Of a stretch of 64,000 nucleotides of DNA, positions 22,791 to 34,224 are shown in pieces (positions within the stretch are counted from its first letter, which is position 1; the number at the start of each line of letters is the position of its first letter). The position numbers were made by a program, and so were the translations under genes. Origin of the DNA: Capsicum annuum (Eukaryota; Streptophyta; Magnoliopsida; Solanales; Solanaceae); the NCBI RefSeq assembly GCF_002878395.1, contig NC_061115.1, positions 98,925,116-98,989,115 on the forward strand, written 5' to 3'. The notes under the pieces were generated by a model. It was given only the letters and a program-made list of their open reading frames with translations. It had not been told where the DNA came from and made no database searches.

Positions 22791-24114
22791 TAGTAAGGTT
22801 CATCATCTTGCTATATTAGGAGTTCGATTGGTTAATTCAATTGAAGGTAGTATATGGGTTCAAAATGGTTCAGAATCTTCATTGGTTTATGAAGTGATAG
22901 AGAAGCAAGATAGGGATCCTATTTAGGCTAAGTTTAAGGAAGTAGTTAGAGGTCAGAATGTATAGATTTTCTCCTAAAGGGGAGATGATGTGCTTTGTTG
23001 TTAGGGCAAGTTATATGTTCCATGTGTTGATGGCTTGAGACAGCAAATACTTGTAGAAGTGCATGGTGCACGAAACTCTATCCATCCAAGAGACACTAAG
23101 ATGTACCTTAATTTACGGGAAATTTATTAGTAGAGTGGTATGAAGAAGGATATTGTAGAGTTTGTGGCTAAGTTCCAAAATTATCAGCAGGTCAAGATTG
23201 ATCACCAAAGTCGTAGTGATGCATTTCAGGAGTTCATCATACCTACTTGGAAGTAGGGAGTGGTGAACATGGATTTTGTGATAGGGTTACCTCATACGTG
23301 TCGTCAGCATGATTTGATTTGGGTCATTATGGATAGAATGACCAAGTCAGCTCATTTTTTTCTAGTTCATACTTTGTACTCAGCTGAGGATTATACTATG
23401 CTTTACATTAGGGAGTTTTTTAAGTTGCACAGGATTCCATTATTGAACATTTTAGATAGAGGTATGCAGTTTACCTCTCATTTTTAGAAGGCTTTTTAGA
23501 AGGGTCGTGGTACTCAAGTTCATCTCAGTATAATTTTTCATCCTCAGGCAGATGTTCAGGAAAAGAAGACCATTCAGACCTTAGAAGACATATTGAGGAC
23601 ATGTGTTATTGACTTTAAAGTTAGTTGGGATGACCACTTACCTTTGATTGAGTTTGCTTTCAACAACAGTTATCACTTCAATATTCAGATGTCTTAATTT
23701 GAGTCTCTCTATAGAAGGAGATACAGATGTTCTATTGGGAGGTTTAAGGCAGGTAAAGCTACTTTGATAGGGCTAGATCCAGTATTGGATGCGATGGAGA
23801 AAGTTCAGTTGATATGGGAGACGCTGAAGACAGTCCAAAGTCGTCAGAAATCTTAAGCAGACGTGAAGAGAAGGGATCTTGAGTTTAAGGTTTGTGATTT
23901 GGTCTATTTGAATATTTTGCCTATGAAGGGAGTGAAGAGATCCGGAAAGAAGTGGAAACTAATCCCCCGTTATGTTGGCCCATATAGAATCCTGAGTCAT
24001 TTTGGGAAAGTAACTTATGAGTTAGAGTTGCCTGCAAGTTTGGCATCAGTACATCCGACATATCATGTTTCCTTGTTAAAGAAATGTATTGGTGATTCAG
24101 TTGTAGTTGTTCCT
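22791..24114 (+). pseudogene. Integrase pseudogene, C-terminus cut
   Basis: The zinc-binding N-terminal part is degenerate (NSIHPRDTKMYLNL near 23070-23115). The core shows VNMDFVIGL (first Asp, about 23270), NILDRGMQF (second Asp, about 23455) and a [13 protein letters not shown] segment with the Glu (about 23560). The C-terminal part (23863-24114) has DLEFKVCDLVYL, PRYVGPYRIL and VHPTYHVSLLKKCIGD. It ends at 24114, where the chromodomain should start. Several TAG codons stand where Trp or Gln codons are expected. Confidence 0.8.
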
Positions 24115-24427
24115 TTTTTCTTTTGTTTATCCATGTCTGGTTTTTCATTTTCGAGATAGATTGTATTTTAGTATTCAGTACTTATAGTTTAGTTGTAGTA
24201 GCTTTTGTACCGGCATTACTAAGTCTTGGGATGCTTGTTTCTATTTTATATATCTATTTGACTGGTATGACTGCTTTATTATTTATATCTCTTTAAATGT
24301 TGATTTCCCACTTTTAGGCCATTTTCCACCAAACTAGCCCATTCCGTGTAGCTCCAGGCTACAATTTAGCTTACCTACTATCGGGATAAAGTAGATGCCA
24401 TCATAACTCATAAATCAGGTCATGACA
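24115..24427 (+). repeat. Truncated LTR tail related to the LARD-like LTR
   Basis: Its reverse complement begins TGTCATGACCTGATTTATGA and continues with TCATGATGGC-like and GGTACAAAAGCT segments that resemble the ends of the long LTRs at 47301 and 57957 (TCATGACCCAATTTC, GTACAAAAGCTTCTAAAATA). So a plus-oriented LTR end lies here, finishing CATGACA at 24427. Only about 310 bp is present. It replaces the 3' end of the Tekay element. Confidence 0.5.
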
Positions 24428-24720
24428 TAGATACATATGACTAAGTAAAACTAGGATCTAATAATAAAGTAGCCATCTAGTCACAGACAAGAATAGCACC
24501 TATAATAACTGCATCTAGGGCCTCTACCTCAGTCCTGCTTGGAAAATAATATAAATGGGATTTATCACCAATCTGAGTGTCACCTTCACAAAACTAAAAA
24601 CCACATTGATGGGGTTACTTACCACCCCTAACTACTTAGTGACCACCACTCCCACCTTATGGATAACCTCTACCATTACCACCACCTCCCCTACCTGTTA
24701 GAGCTGAAGCTTAAGGATCC
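24428..24720 (-). pseudogene. Tekay gag/protease junction fragment
   Basis: On the minus strand a Gly/Arg-rich run (GRGGGGNGRGY near 24690) leads to YYFPSRTEVEALDAVIIGAI and then MATLLLDPSFT, ending near 24428. Tekay elements have this arrangement: a Gly-rich gag tail, C/YYA..R.EAE..DAVITG, then the protease LFDPGST motif. The protease active site is mutated (LLDPSFT). It is a piece of a third Tekay copy, cut on both sides. Confidence 0.6.
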
Positions 24721-24877
24721 TATTGCTAGCTAGACTACTATACTACCTAAAATTAAGATAAAACCATTAGATGATATCAACCCTAATGCACTCATAACAT
24801 GTACGATCCAAGGTGGATCAGTAACCTAAAGAAAACAAAGTGAGGTAACCACCAAAGTATAAAGACTACTAGCAAGC
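24721..24877. other. Unassigned spacer
   Basis: I see no motif here. It may be more of the gag of the minus-strand Tekay fragment, too decayed to read. Confidence 0.4.
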
Positions 24878-26305
24878 TGATACGCCCAAACTACAACTCT
24901 CCAAAAGAGTGTAAGTGGTTGTTGTCAAATATATAACCCAACAAATGTTGGGGTCAAATCCCAAAAAAATTAAGGTTTTAATTAAGTTGTATGCAGATTA
25001 ATCGACTTTTAATCATAATTTTCCATGGATTAGGGGGTTTTGGTTGGAATGTTAATTGAGTAATTTCAGCTATTCAAAACTAATGTCTTTTTTATAACGT
25101 GTTAATAATAGAGAAATAGTAAAATAGCGTTATGTTCACCTTGGTCTTTTGATTATTTTTAGGCTATAGGGTATGTGAGTTCATACTTATACTTGTGACT
25201 TTAGAGAAATGAGATGAAATTTCTATCCAAGTGTTTCCCAACCTTCAAATATGGATTCACTTTAATTCTCTCAAACATAATATGATGAAAAAATAATGTA
25301 ACATATTCTCCAAAAGATTAATCTGGCTAAGGCATAAATCTATAATTAGAGGTTAAGAACTCCTTGTCACTATTCCATTTTCCCAACAGTAACTTCTATA
25401 TTCAAGCAAGATATATTTTAGCGAACATTCTCAAGTTTGTAACCATGAGAATTCATTAAAATAAAGAGAATGTGATATAATCAATTTATATATAAACTCA
25501 ACAAACCATAACCTAGAATTGAAATTCCACCAAGTCTCTCATAACCCTAGTTATGGAGTTTTAGACAGTCATGATTAGAAAACAAATGAAAAGGTTTAAT
25601 TACATAAAATACAGGTTAAAAACTTACATGAAAAGAAAAAAGACTTCAAAATCCAAATTCAAAACCACAAGTAATGGGCTCAATAGCTCCAAACTTTTTT
25701 CTCAGCAATACTTATGTTACAAAATCAACAACTAGTCAAAATATGCCTATTATAACCCTAAGCTAGGAATTTATAGGTTCTAATAAAGTTGGGATTTAAA
25801 TTTCAAAATTGGGTTTCTGCATCAAAGTTGATGGTTTGCCAGATGACCTATCAAGAGGGTGATGATTCTGCAGTTTAACCATTAGTACTTATCCAGAGTT
25901 GATCTACCTAAGAACATCCCCAACGGTCATAGTGAAGGTCTGTCACTAGTCTAACAAAACATCGCCCCTCTCATTGCTTTCTACATAAATGTCCATGAAT
26001 TTTGTTTAGTTTGGACTACTGGAGTGATAGTTTGTTGAGACCCCAAACGGTCTATCGGTTGGGCCATCAATTAATTCTAAATTGACCATTTTTTTTGCCT
26101 TATGGTGATAGATGGTACAAATACTGACTATCCAACGATATCCCCATCGCAGGCCTTTTAATCTTAAAGTTTTGATATTTTCTGTCTTTGAGTTTGATTC
26201 TTGAGAACAAGCACCAAACCTATTAAATAACAATAACAGTTGCTAGAAAACCTACAATTATCCTTCCTTGAAGATAAAAATATATTGTCATGAGCTGGTA
26301 CATCA
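24878..26305 (-). repeat. Athila-type LTR (3' LTR of a minus-strand element)
   Basis: It is 1428 bp. The minus-strand start is TGATGTACCAGCTCATGAC (at 26305) and the minus-strand end is GGGCGTATCA (at 24878). The inner motif GTCAAATATATAACCCAAC, followed by GTTGGGGTCAAATCCC, is shared with 39855 and, inverted, with 35720-35760, so these are relatives. A purine-rich tract abuts the minus-strand start (26306-26325), which marks this as a 3' LTR. The second LTR is not in view. ORFs inside (26006-26233) are meaningless. Confidence 0.65.
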
Positions 26306-26869
26306 ACACCTTTAACTTAGAATAATTGTTTGTCCTCAAGCAACTTAACACAATATCATGGATGCATCCAGATCGTGAAGTAAAGAAGGAGGTTCCCAAA
26401 ATAGTACAGTATTAGTGATTGTATTACTTAAACTTCTCGTATTTCTAGCTATTACATCCGACAACTTTTTTTTCTCTCTATAGATGTGGTACACTATAGG
26501 GTCACCCAGAGCATGGAGAAGGTACCTGTAATCAGAGATAATATTTAAATTAGATCATGCTTTGGTATTTAGAAAATGCACTAGTTGTTGTGAGTCGATG
26601 CTCATTTCAAAAGGGGAGAGGTTATGCTAATATGCTAACTGTAATCCTAACAAGGTGGCATAGTCTTTTCCTTCCAAAAGTTCTGAGAAAATACATGATC
26701 CCTAAAACCCCAAGTCCTAATCACTCAAGCTATTCCTAAAGACCCCTCTAAGAGCACGATAGTCGAGAAAATGGCATGAAAATCACAGTCAGTGTTTAGC
26801 ATGATGTTGGGTAGTTCTTAAGGCTTTCATTTAATGTACATTTATATGGTGGGTCTTTCATGTTTTGTG
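26306..26869 (-). other. Athila internal 3' end (26306-26345), then unassigned sequence
   Basis: On the minus strand the first part reads GCTTGAGGACAAACAATTAT and then TAAGTTAAAGGTGT before the LTR, a tract that usually precedes Athila/Tat 3' LTRs (CTTGAGGACAAGCA form). From about 26350 to 26869 nothing recognisable was found. The plus-strand ORF 26557-26739 has no family resemblance. Confidence 0.45.
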
Positions 26870-27216
26870 GATCCAACTAAAAACAAAAATTACTTTCTTG
26901 GTGAGAGATGTGAATTAGAAAAGGTGTGAAATTAGTTCCTTCAAATATAAACTTGTTTTGCATGACCCAAACCGACCAATGGAAAAGGACAGGAAAACCA
27001 TAGAATGTATAAGCGTGTATGCGCCAAAAATGGTACGAAGTTGCAGTGTAATGAAGGAATGCAACCAATGTAAATGTTGTAAAGAGTTATTTACTAAGGA
27101 CTGTACCTCATTTTTAATTTCTAGATAGTCCCAAAGTGGTGTTACTCTAGGAAAAAACAAGAAGAGATAAGCAATTATTTCTTCGTTCGAGAAGTCACAA
27201 AGTCTACATGCAGGGG
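26870..27216 (-). pseudogene. LINE reverse transcriptase C-terminal remnant (zf-RVT)
   Basis: On the minus strand, from 27216: PACRLCDFSNEEIIAYLFLF, followed by a PLWDYL segment. This is the CX2C..H..C type zinc-binding end of plant LINE RT, where a cluster like CxLC..EE...HLF..C.....LW is usual. His and the last Cys are replaced (AYLF and FFP). Downstream, in another frame, HWSVWVMQNKFIFEGTNFTP matches the WxxRNxxIFEG motif that follows in these proteins. A frameshift separates the two halves. The RT core would lie beyond 27217, where a Tekay LTR interrupts it, and it is not in the window. Confidence 0.5.
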
Positions 27217-27307
27217 TATCATGAATCGACCCTAGGCCTGGCCGTGACAAGTATCTCAAATCCACCATTGATCAAAGACCACTCTTTTATCCTAACCTCA
27301 AGAGCAC

Positions 27308-27357
<50 letters not shown>

Positions 27358-29073
27358 AGAATCTAGCTAAACAGTAATAAGAAGATGAATAGAAAATTCA
27401 AAGAAGACTAAGAGTCAAAACAATATCTAACCCACACTTGTCCATAGTAGCCTCTAAAACCACAATAGAAAATGAATCATGACATGCTCTGACTATGATC
27501 AAAACGAATCAAAAAATACTAAGTCAATAATGAAATAATAATGAAATGATAAAACATTTTGAAGGATAGAGGCTCATCACTTCACAGCAACTCAATAGAC
27601 ATGCTCAACCACCTTGTGCTGTATAGGATCAAGAAAAAGGTCTTCGAACCCTACATCATGAAATGATATAGCATCCTAGGATGGTTAGTGGGATAAGCAC
27701 TGGCATGTACCTCATGGAAAATAATAAAATAATGCTATGTCAAAAATTAATCAAAACCATATGCACACATTTATATATATATATATATAGGTCATGAACA
27801 TGAGCGTATTAAAACTATTAACCTAGATTGTGTAGCTCGATCCATCCTAGTTCAGCTTTACCTTCTAAAAGGTCCCCATTGCATGTTATCCGCAAGAAGA
27901 AACAAAAAACCAAGGAAAAACTAAAGCCACCAAGGGTATTAGCAGTCCCAAATATATATATCAAGTATGTATAAAGAAAACGATCATATAGACCCCCAAC
28001 ACCAGCAAATATGGTTTCTAATGTTCGCCCTACCCCACTCCGGACTTACACCTTCATGATGATCTACACAACCCCGTTTAAGCCTAAATTAAAACACTTT
28101 GCGCATAGTTCTAACCATTAACCAAGGAGTTATTCATTAAACTATTTACCACTTGGTATCGTCATACCAATATGTAACAAGCTAAATTAAACATGCCAAA
28201 CCAATTAACATAACTCCATTGACTCCCAAGCTCCATGAAAGTCCAAACCATGGCCACCAAGGCCATCCAAATCCATTTTTATATCCATTTATCTATTAAT
28301 GCAATGCATTGAGTTCAAAAGCAAGTTAAGTTATGCAATTTGTCTATATTCAAAACAAGATTATAAAGTGGGTCGAGGTTAATGCTAATTCCAAGATAAA
28401 ATTCATCCAATTTAGGGAAACCTATGTCCCTTATTCCAACCATTCAAATAATGTACCATTTCAATCCTAAAAATACTAATTTAAAGCATGAATAATCAAT
28501 TTAAAACACAGGACAAGTAATTCAATCAGTAACAACCAAAACCCCTCAACCCAATTTCAAACCCACAATTTAAAACACATGAAAATTCATTTAATTCATG
28601 GCACAATGTAAATTTAAAGTTTACAGAAGAGAAACATGACTAAAACACACAGAAAATTAAAGTTAATTTGAATTTTGGAGCCTGGAGTAGTGATTTTTTA
28701 TAAAGCCCTTATGCTTTCTTGGGTGGTCATTTTTATGTTTGTAAGTCATAAAAAGGGTGAAATGATCAAAATCCCCTCAACCCAAGTGAAAAAAATAAAA
28801 CTGGACAAATATAACCCATCAGTATGGAACAGCTTTATCACGGAGGGAAGTCTCCATAGCACACCAATATCATGAAGGATAACCTCCCTGGCATGCTAAT
28901 ATCATGGGCCCTCACTGCCTTGGGGTCCCAAAATAATGCCAAACCCCTTCTGAATAATCCAAAAATTTATCAAATTACACTTTTAACATCCCAAAACCTA
29001 ATTCAAGTAAAAAATTGACATTACGCACGCAGAAGGGTCAAAAATAAAATGATCAAAATCTTATGGGGTCTCA
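27217..29073 (-). repeat. 3' LTR of minus-strand Tekay element
   Basis: It is 1857 bp. At the minus-strand start it reads TGAGACCCCATAAGATTTTG (29073), preceded by a polypurine tract. At the other end, TATCATGAATCGACCCTAGG followed by CCTGGCCGTGAC aligns with the split solo LTR start at 46593. Internal landmarks also align: CTAGATTGTGTAGCTCGA (27822) with 47222, and TTGGTATCGTCATAC (28154) with 62629. It carries an (AAT)n run and a short AT run near 27771-27789. The ORF at 28675-28875 is incidental. Confidence 0.75.
27308..27356. repeat. (AAT)16 microsatellite
   Basis: About 16 uninterrupted AAT units lie inside a Tekay LTR. They are absent from the related LTR at 46593, so they expanded after insertion. 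Confidence 0.95.
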
Positions 29074-29100
29074 CATTATCTCCATCCCCCCCCCCCCAGG
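29074..29100 (-). other. Polypurine tract of minus-strand Tekay element
   Basis: On the minus strand CCT is followed by a run of 12 G and then ATGGAGATAATG, ending at the TGAGACCCC start of the LTR. G-rich tracts of this kind precede the 3' LTR of Tekay/Del elements. Confidence 0.8.
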
Positions 29101-29252
29101 ATCATTCATCCTCAAATGATAAGTTAGTATACTTTTAGCACAAAAATTGCAAGCTTTCACCAGAATTAAATGGGAAACTCAAAAAGTGATAAGAGAAAAA
29201 TAAAACTCATACCTTAAGCACTTTTATCCAACATGAGGTACAAGAATGGGTA

Positions 29253-30560
29253 TTAGGCCTTCATATCTTCCTCAGCTTCCCATATAGATTCTCCTACCTT
29301 TTGATTTCTCCCAAGAACTTTCACCAAAGCTACATCCTTGGTCCTCAACCTATGAACTTGTCTATCCAATATCTCAATTGGGACTTCCTCATAAGACAAG
29401 GAATCCATAACACCAACATCCTCAATAAGCACTATTAAGGAAGGATCACCCACATACTTTTTTAGCATGTACATATAGAAGACAAGATGAATAGAGCCCA
29501 AACTCATGGGCAAATCCAACTCATAAGCCACATATCTAATTCTCCTAAAAAATTGATACGGACTAATATAATGGGGACTGACCATCCCCTTCTTCCAAAA
29601 CCTCATGACTCATTTCATAGGAGACGCCTTCAAGAACACCCAATCACTTATTTCAAACTCTAACTCTCTTAGCCTCATATCCGCATAAGACTTTTGACAA
29701 CTCTGGTTAGTATTGAGTCTTTCTCTAATCACGTTTACCTTCTTCATGGCTTGGTGTATCAAGTTAGGATTAATAAACCTAGTTTCACCAACCTCAAACC
29801 ATCCAATAGGAGATTTAAACCTCCTACAATAAAGAGCCACAAAAATATCTATTTGAATGCTCACATGATAGCTGTTGTTGTACATCAACTCAATAAGAGG
29901 CAATGATCCACCCAACTACTCTTAATATAAATCACACAAGACCTTATAATATCCTCTAAACTTTTAATAGTATGTTATACTTGCCCATATATTTAAGGGT
30001 GGAAAGCAATGCTAAGGTTCACCTAAGTACTCAAACCATTTTAAAATGAATGCCAGAAGTGAAAAGAAAACTATGCAACTCAACCTAAAATGATAAACAC
30101 TAGATCACAATGGAGCTTTACTATTTCCTAAATGAACAACTTAATATAATCTCTCCTAAGTAATGAGTCCTCACATGCAAAAAGTAGGTAGACTTAGTCA
30201 TCCTATCCACAATGAGCCAAATCAAATCATACTAATGATGAGACCGCAGAAGACCCATAATGAAATCCATATTAATCATCTCCTACTTCCATATGGGAAA
30301 CTCTATCTCTTAAGATGGACCACCAGGCCTTATGTGTTCAACCTTAAGTTGCTGAAAAACCATATATTTGGTAACAAAATTTGCCATATCTCTCTTCATA
30401 TTGTTCCACTAGTAGATTTCCTTCAAGTCATGGTATATCTTAGTTAAACCCAAATGAACTATATATCTAGACTCATAAGCCTCAATAAAAATTCTTTCTC
30501 ACAACCCATCAATATCAGGAACACATAACCTACCTTAATACCTTAAGATTCCATCTTCTC
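29253..30560 (-). pseudogene. Integrase and chromodomain-region pseudogene, minus-strand Tekay
   Basis: The minus-strand ORF 29253-29606 gives the integrase C-terminus (VSPHYISPYQFF, YELDLPMSLGSIH) and the chromodomain-like end (YEEVPIEILDRQVHRLRTKD, then ESIWEAEEDM). The ORF 29610-29915 supplies LPLIELMYNNSYHVSI, LYCRRFKSPIGWFEVG and QKSYADMRLRELEFEISDWV. Upstream (30000-30470) the core shows INMDFIMGL and VDRMTKSTYFL, with an integrase zinc region near 30400-30460. The order agrees with a chromovirus whose chromodomain targets heterochromatin. Stops and frameshifts break it into at least five pieces. Confidence 0.8.
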
Positions 30561-31356
30561 CCAATCTTAAAAGATATAACCTTTTGTTAACACTTATCAT
30601 ATTTAATCTGTATAAGTATAGGGTCCAATGCCTATTTCTCCTTCACCTCATTACCAAGAGATGATTTGACAACTTCCTCAATAATCACTCTCATATCTTT
30701 AGAGTCTAAAAAATAAACTCCTTAGTTAGACAACCTATGAATATCCCTTACCAACTCTCTCTTCTCTTCATCGATATAAGATAATCTCCTATAGATAACC
30801 TGCTAAGAGTATCAGTAACTACATTAGCTTTACCTAGATAGTAGTAAAGACTCAGATCATAATCCTTGAGTAATTCAAGCCACCTTTTCTACCTAAGATA
30901 CAGTTTCTTCTATATAAACATTTATTGTAAGCTCTTATAAACTAAATAGATATCCATATGAACTCTATACAAATAATGGCACTAAATTTTAAATGAAAAA
31001 AACATAGCGTTTAGCTGCCTAGAAGCATAAGACACAACCTTACCATGCTGCATTAAAACACAACTAGTCCTACACGGGATGCATCACAAAACATAATAAA
31101 CCCATCAATACCCTCGGGTAGGGTCAAAACTGGCACAGAAGTTAACTTATTCTTTAATATCTCAAAACTACCCTCACAAGCATTAGGCAAGAGAAACTTA
31201 ACCTTTATATGAGTTAACCTGGTCAATGAAGCAGCAATAGATAAGAAACTCTCCCTAAATCTACTATAATACCCAACCAAACCCAAGAAGCTCCTAATGC
31301 CGATTGGAGTCATGGGTCTAGGCCATTGCTTAGTTTCCTTGATTTTCTATGGATCC
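30561..31356 (-). pseudogene. RT end and RNase H pseudogene, minus-strand Tekay
   Basis: The ORF 31053-31313 reads MTPIGIRSFLGLVGYYSRF, then FEILKNKLTSVPVLTLPEG and FIMFCDASRVGLVVF, the thumb/connection of Ty3 RT leading to the RNase H DAS motif. Decayed RNase H continues to about 30780. Upstream, HVDP..IKETKQWPRP can be traced to 31356, where the match stops. The front half of the element (5' LTR, gag, protease, most of RT) is missing. Confidence 0.75.
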
Positions 31357-31845
31357 ATGTTTATCCCTAATTCCCTATAGAAATATAGCACTTTCGATGC
31401 TTGAAAAAATAAAAATATACAAGTTTCTTAGGTTGTTTTTTAGATATGATGTGTTTTGGTATGTTTTGCTGAAAACTAGGTTTTGGATGCTAATTTCATG
31501 GAAAATGTGCAAAATAGAGGTTTTAGATAATTAATTGATCAATTTTGTGTATTCATGACACTTTTCAAATAGTATGTGACTAAAGCATGTGATGAAAGTT
31601 TAAGATTTGAAGCTTGGTTGTAAGTATTAGAAGTTCTGGAACTTACCTATTTCTACATGTGGACCAAACATAGCATATGTATTAAGCATAAGACTAAGGT
31701 AAGTACCAAAATTTAAGATCCTGAGAGTAAAAGAGCTGAAAAAACTTTTGACAGTTACCTATGTCAACATGTGGATCGGATATAGCACATATAGGCCACT
31801 TATGGGTAAGGTAAGTACCAGAAGTCCAAAATCCCAAGAGAAAAA
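31357..31845 (+). repeat. Athila-type LTR fragment with an internal duplication
   Basis: CTATAGAAATATAGCACTT at 31374 and GTTTTGGATGCTAATTTCATG at 31481 match the solo LTR at 34231 and 34349. The match fades after about 31640. There, a segment (31641-31708, ACTTACCTATTTCTACATGT to GTAAGTACC) recurs in altered form at 31753-31819 (AGTTACCTATGTCAACATGT to GTAAGTACC), a diverged tandem duplication of about 68 bp with a 44 bp spacer. Confidence 0.5.
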
Positions 31846-32486
31846 TGCTATATATAGTTTTGATGATGAGAATCTAACTGAAAAGGACCAAGTCCCTGGA
31901 TGTTTATGGTATAGTACAACAATGATGCATGTGCACTTAGTTTTGTCATCTTGTGTAACAAACTTGAAGGTGTTGCCCTTACTGAATAGGAAACTTGGTC
32001 CAATGATATTTCAGCCCTAATCATCATTCATCTATAAAAAAAAAAGTTGATTATTTATCAAATGGTTTTTGCCAATACAAAAAAGAGTGCTAAAGAGATA
32101 GAAAGACTAGTGTTTTCTTTTGTTGAGTGAAGTGCTTAGGTAGAGTTTTCAAAGTTTGATGCTGATAAGAGTTAATCGGTTTAGAGGGTCTTTAGTAGAG
32201 TTGTCAAGATAAGCTTGCAGTAGAGTTATTACAAGAGAAAGTAACCTAGATTTAGGTTCATTGAAGATTGTAATCAAAATTTTGAATATAGTGAATTTTT
32301 TGGTGTTTGTGAGGGAAAGCCATGGTTTTTTCTTCCTTGAGAAAGGAGGTTTCTATGTTACATATTATGTGTTGTTACTTTTCTGCAATGCCTTTAGTTT
32401 TCCTACATTTTATTGGTTAATTATCTGTGATTGATTTGGGTAAACTAGTCCCTCAATGTATGGTGCAACCCCCAAGGATTCCTTGA
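31846..32486 (+). repeat. 5' LTR of the Sirevirus
   Basis: It matches 39262-39854 at many points: GGACCAAGTCCCTGGATG against GGGACCATGTCCCTGATA, GAGTGAAGTGCTTAGGTAGA in both, and AATCGGTTTAGAGGGTC against AATCAGTTTAGAGGGTC. A TATA-like CTATAAAAAA stands at 32032-32041. The exact right border is uncertain by 10-30 bases because the region before the primer site is decayed. Confidence 0.75.
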
Positions 32487-32488
32487 AT

Positions 32489-32502
32489 TTGTATCAGAGA
32501 GA
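32489..32502 (+). other. Decayed tRNA-Met primer binding site, Sirevirus
   Basis: TTGTATCAGAGAGA resembles TTGGTATCAGAGCA with one base lost. It stands between the LTR and gag, where Sireviruses have a tRNA-Met site. Confidence 0.5.
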
Positions 32503-32549
32503 GGTTTACTCAAATAGGTTCATACCTAGAGTTTTTTTGGTTATCATAG

Positions 32550-34224
32550 CTGTTTCACCAAACCTAGAAGAAGAGAAATCTACCTCTAAACCACTTAGAT
32601 TTAATGGACAATACTATAGGTGGTGGAAAACAAGGATGTTTGACTTCATTATTGCTGAGGATATTGAGTTAATGGATATAATTCTTAATGGTCCTTGTGT
32701 ACATATGAAAGAAGTAAAAGAAGGAGAAGCTACAAGAATGGTTATCAAAAGCAGGAGGGAATTAAATGATGAAGACAGGAAAAGAATTCAAAAGAACTAC
32801 AAGGAAAATAAATTGCTTGTCTGTGGCATAGGTCCAGATGAATACAGTAGGATTTAAGCTTGTGAAACAGCTAAGGAAATCTAGGACTTCTTGAAGACTA
32901 CTCATAAGGGAAGTATAGATGTGAAGGATTCCAAAGGTGACATGCTGACAATACAGTATGAAACCTTCACTATAAAAGAAGAAGAGACAACACAAAATGC
33001 ATACGAGATTAAATTTCATCATAAATGAGCTACACTGCTTAGGAAAAGTGATTCCACTGTATAAGTAAGTGAGGAATATTCTTGGTGTTCTTCCTAAGTC
33101 ATGGAAAGCAAAGTGGATTCCATAATTAAGGCAAGAAACATAAAAACCCTCACTATGAATGAACTGATTGGGAACTTAAACCCCATGAACTCAAAAAACA
33201 ACAAGGAGAAAAGTAGAAGAAAGTAAAAAGGGAAAACTCGCTGGCTTTAAAATCTACAAAATCAGAGCCAAATGAAGAAAACAATGATGTTTCCTACTTG
33301 GAAAAAAGAATTGTCAGAGAAATGAGAAAAAGTGGTCAGTTCCAATGAAGTGGAAGTAGCAGCAATAAAGGTTTCATTGTGGAGGTGTGTCACAAATGTG
33401 GTAGTCCTGAGAATTTTATAAAAGATTGTCCAGTACATAAAGTAGAACATCATGAGTATCTCAATGTTAGAGGTGACAAAGGAAAGAACAGGGACCAATT
33501 CCCTATAAAATAAAAAAGATAGGTTGCAGTTAATTTTGTAGTTAAACAAGCCTTAGCTGGTTAGGGTGACTCCTCTAGTGAATTTGATAAAGCTGAGAAG
33601 TCTGATTATGTTTCCATGCTTGCAGTAGAGGATTAGAAAGTGAACTTTGATTGCTTGTTTGCTTTTATGGAAAACACTGAAGATGAATAAGAAAAAGAGG
33701 TAACACTTTCTAACCTTAAAGAAAACTTGGACAACTATTCTGCTAGAAAGATAAAAAATAAAAAAAAAAGGCTTGCAAATGTGCTAATTGACTCTGTATG
33801 AAATGACTGGAAAAAAAATTTGCTCTAGAAGAAAGAGTGGAAAGTCTAGAGCTTGAGTTAATTTATCTAACTCTCCAAATATCTAAAATTGAAGAGCAGG
33901 TTACTATGTTAAAATCAAAAAATTTAAGCTTAGTTAATAAACTGGAGAAATCTAATAGTGCCTGTGATAAAGAGAAAAATTATGCTCTAGAAGAAAAGAT
34001 AGAAGATTAGAATCTTGAATTGAAAGATTTGACTCGCCTAAAATCTGAAATTGAGCAACAAGTTGCTAAGCTCAAATTTAAAAATCTAAGCTTTGTGAGT
34101 CAACTGGAGAAAGTATATGCTTCTGATAGTAAAGGGAAGAAAGAAGTATCAAAGTTTCATGTTGATCTTAAAGAAAAATTGAAGGATTCCCAAAAGCATA
34201 TTATGTTTGCACTTCAGAAGAATG
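32550..34224 (+). pseudogene. Sirevirus gag pseudogene, first part
   Basis: The ORF 32456-32857 contains PLRFNGQYYRWWKTRMFDFI, NDEDRKRIQKNYKENKLLVC and GIGPDEYSRI, the N-terminal gag (UBN2-type) core. The frame goes on, with stops, through KTLTMNELIGNLKPHELKKQ (about 33150-33210) to a zinc knuckle CHKCGSPENFIKDC (33388-33429) in which the usual His is Asn. Next come KQALAG, a Ser/Glu-rich part, LSNLKENLDNYS (33708) and a coiled-coil tail (34020-34223). The tail is cut by a solo LTR and resumes at 35811. Confidence 0.8.

Larger units (their letters stand above)
17246..24114 (+). mobile_element. Tekay-type Ty3 element, plus strand, 3' end missing
   Basis: The order is 5' LTR, tRNA-Met primer site, gag, protease, RT, RNase H, integrase. 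RNase H before integrase and the integrase C-terminal wording (MKGVKRSGKKWKL, then PRYVGPY) identify a Ty3 chromovirus of the Tekay/Del type. The coding part ends at 24114 in the middle of the region leading to the chromodomain, where an unrelated LTR tail begins. No polypurine tract or 3' LTR follows. Every gene is interrupted by stops, so the element is dead. Confidence 0.85.

Noticed and set aside
17246..24114. Possible endogenous pararetrovirus, because RT and RNase H are present in a plant genome.
   Set aside because: LTR, tRNA-Met primer site, and integrase downstream of RNase H show a Ty3 retrotransposon. No movement-protein motif was seen.
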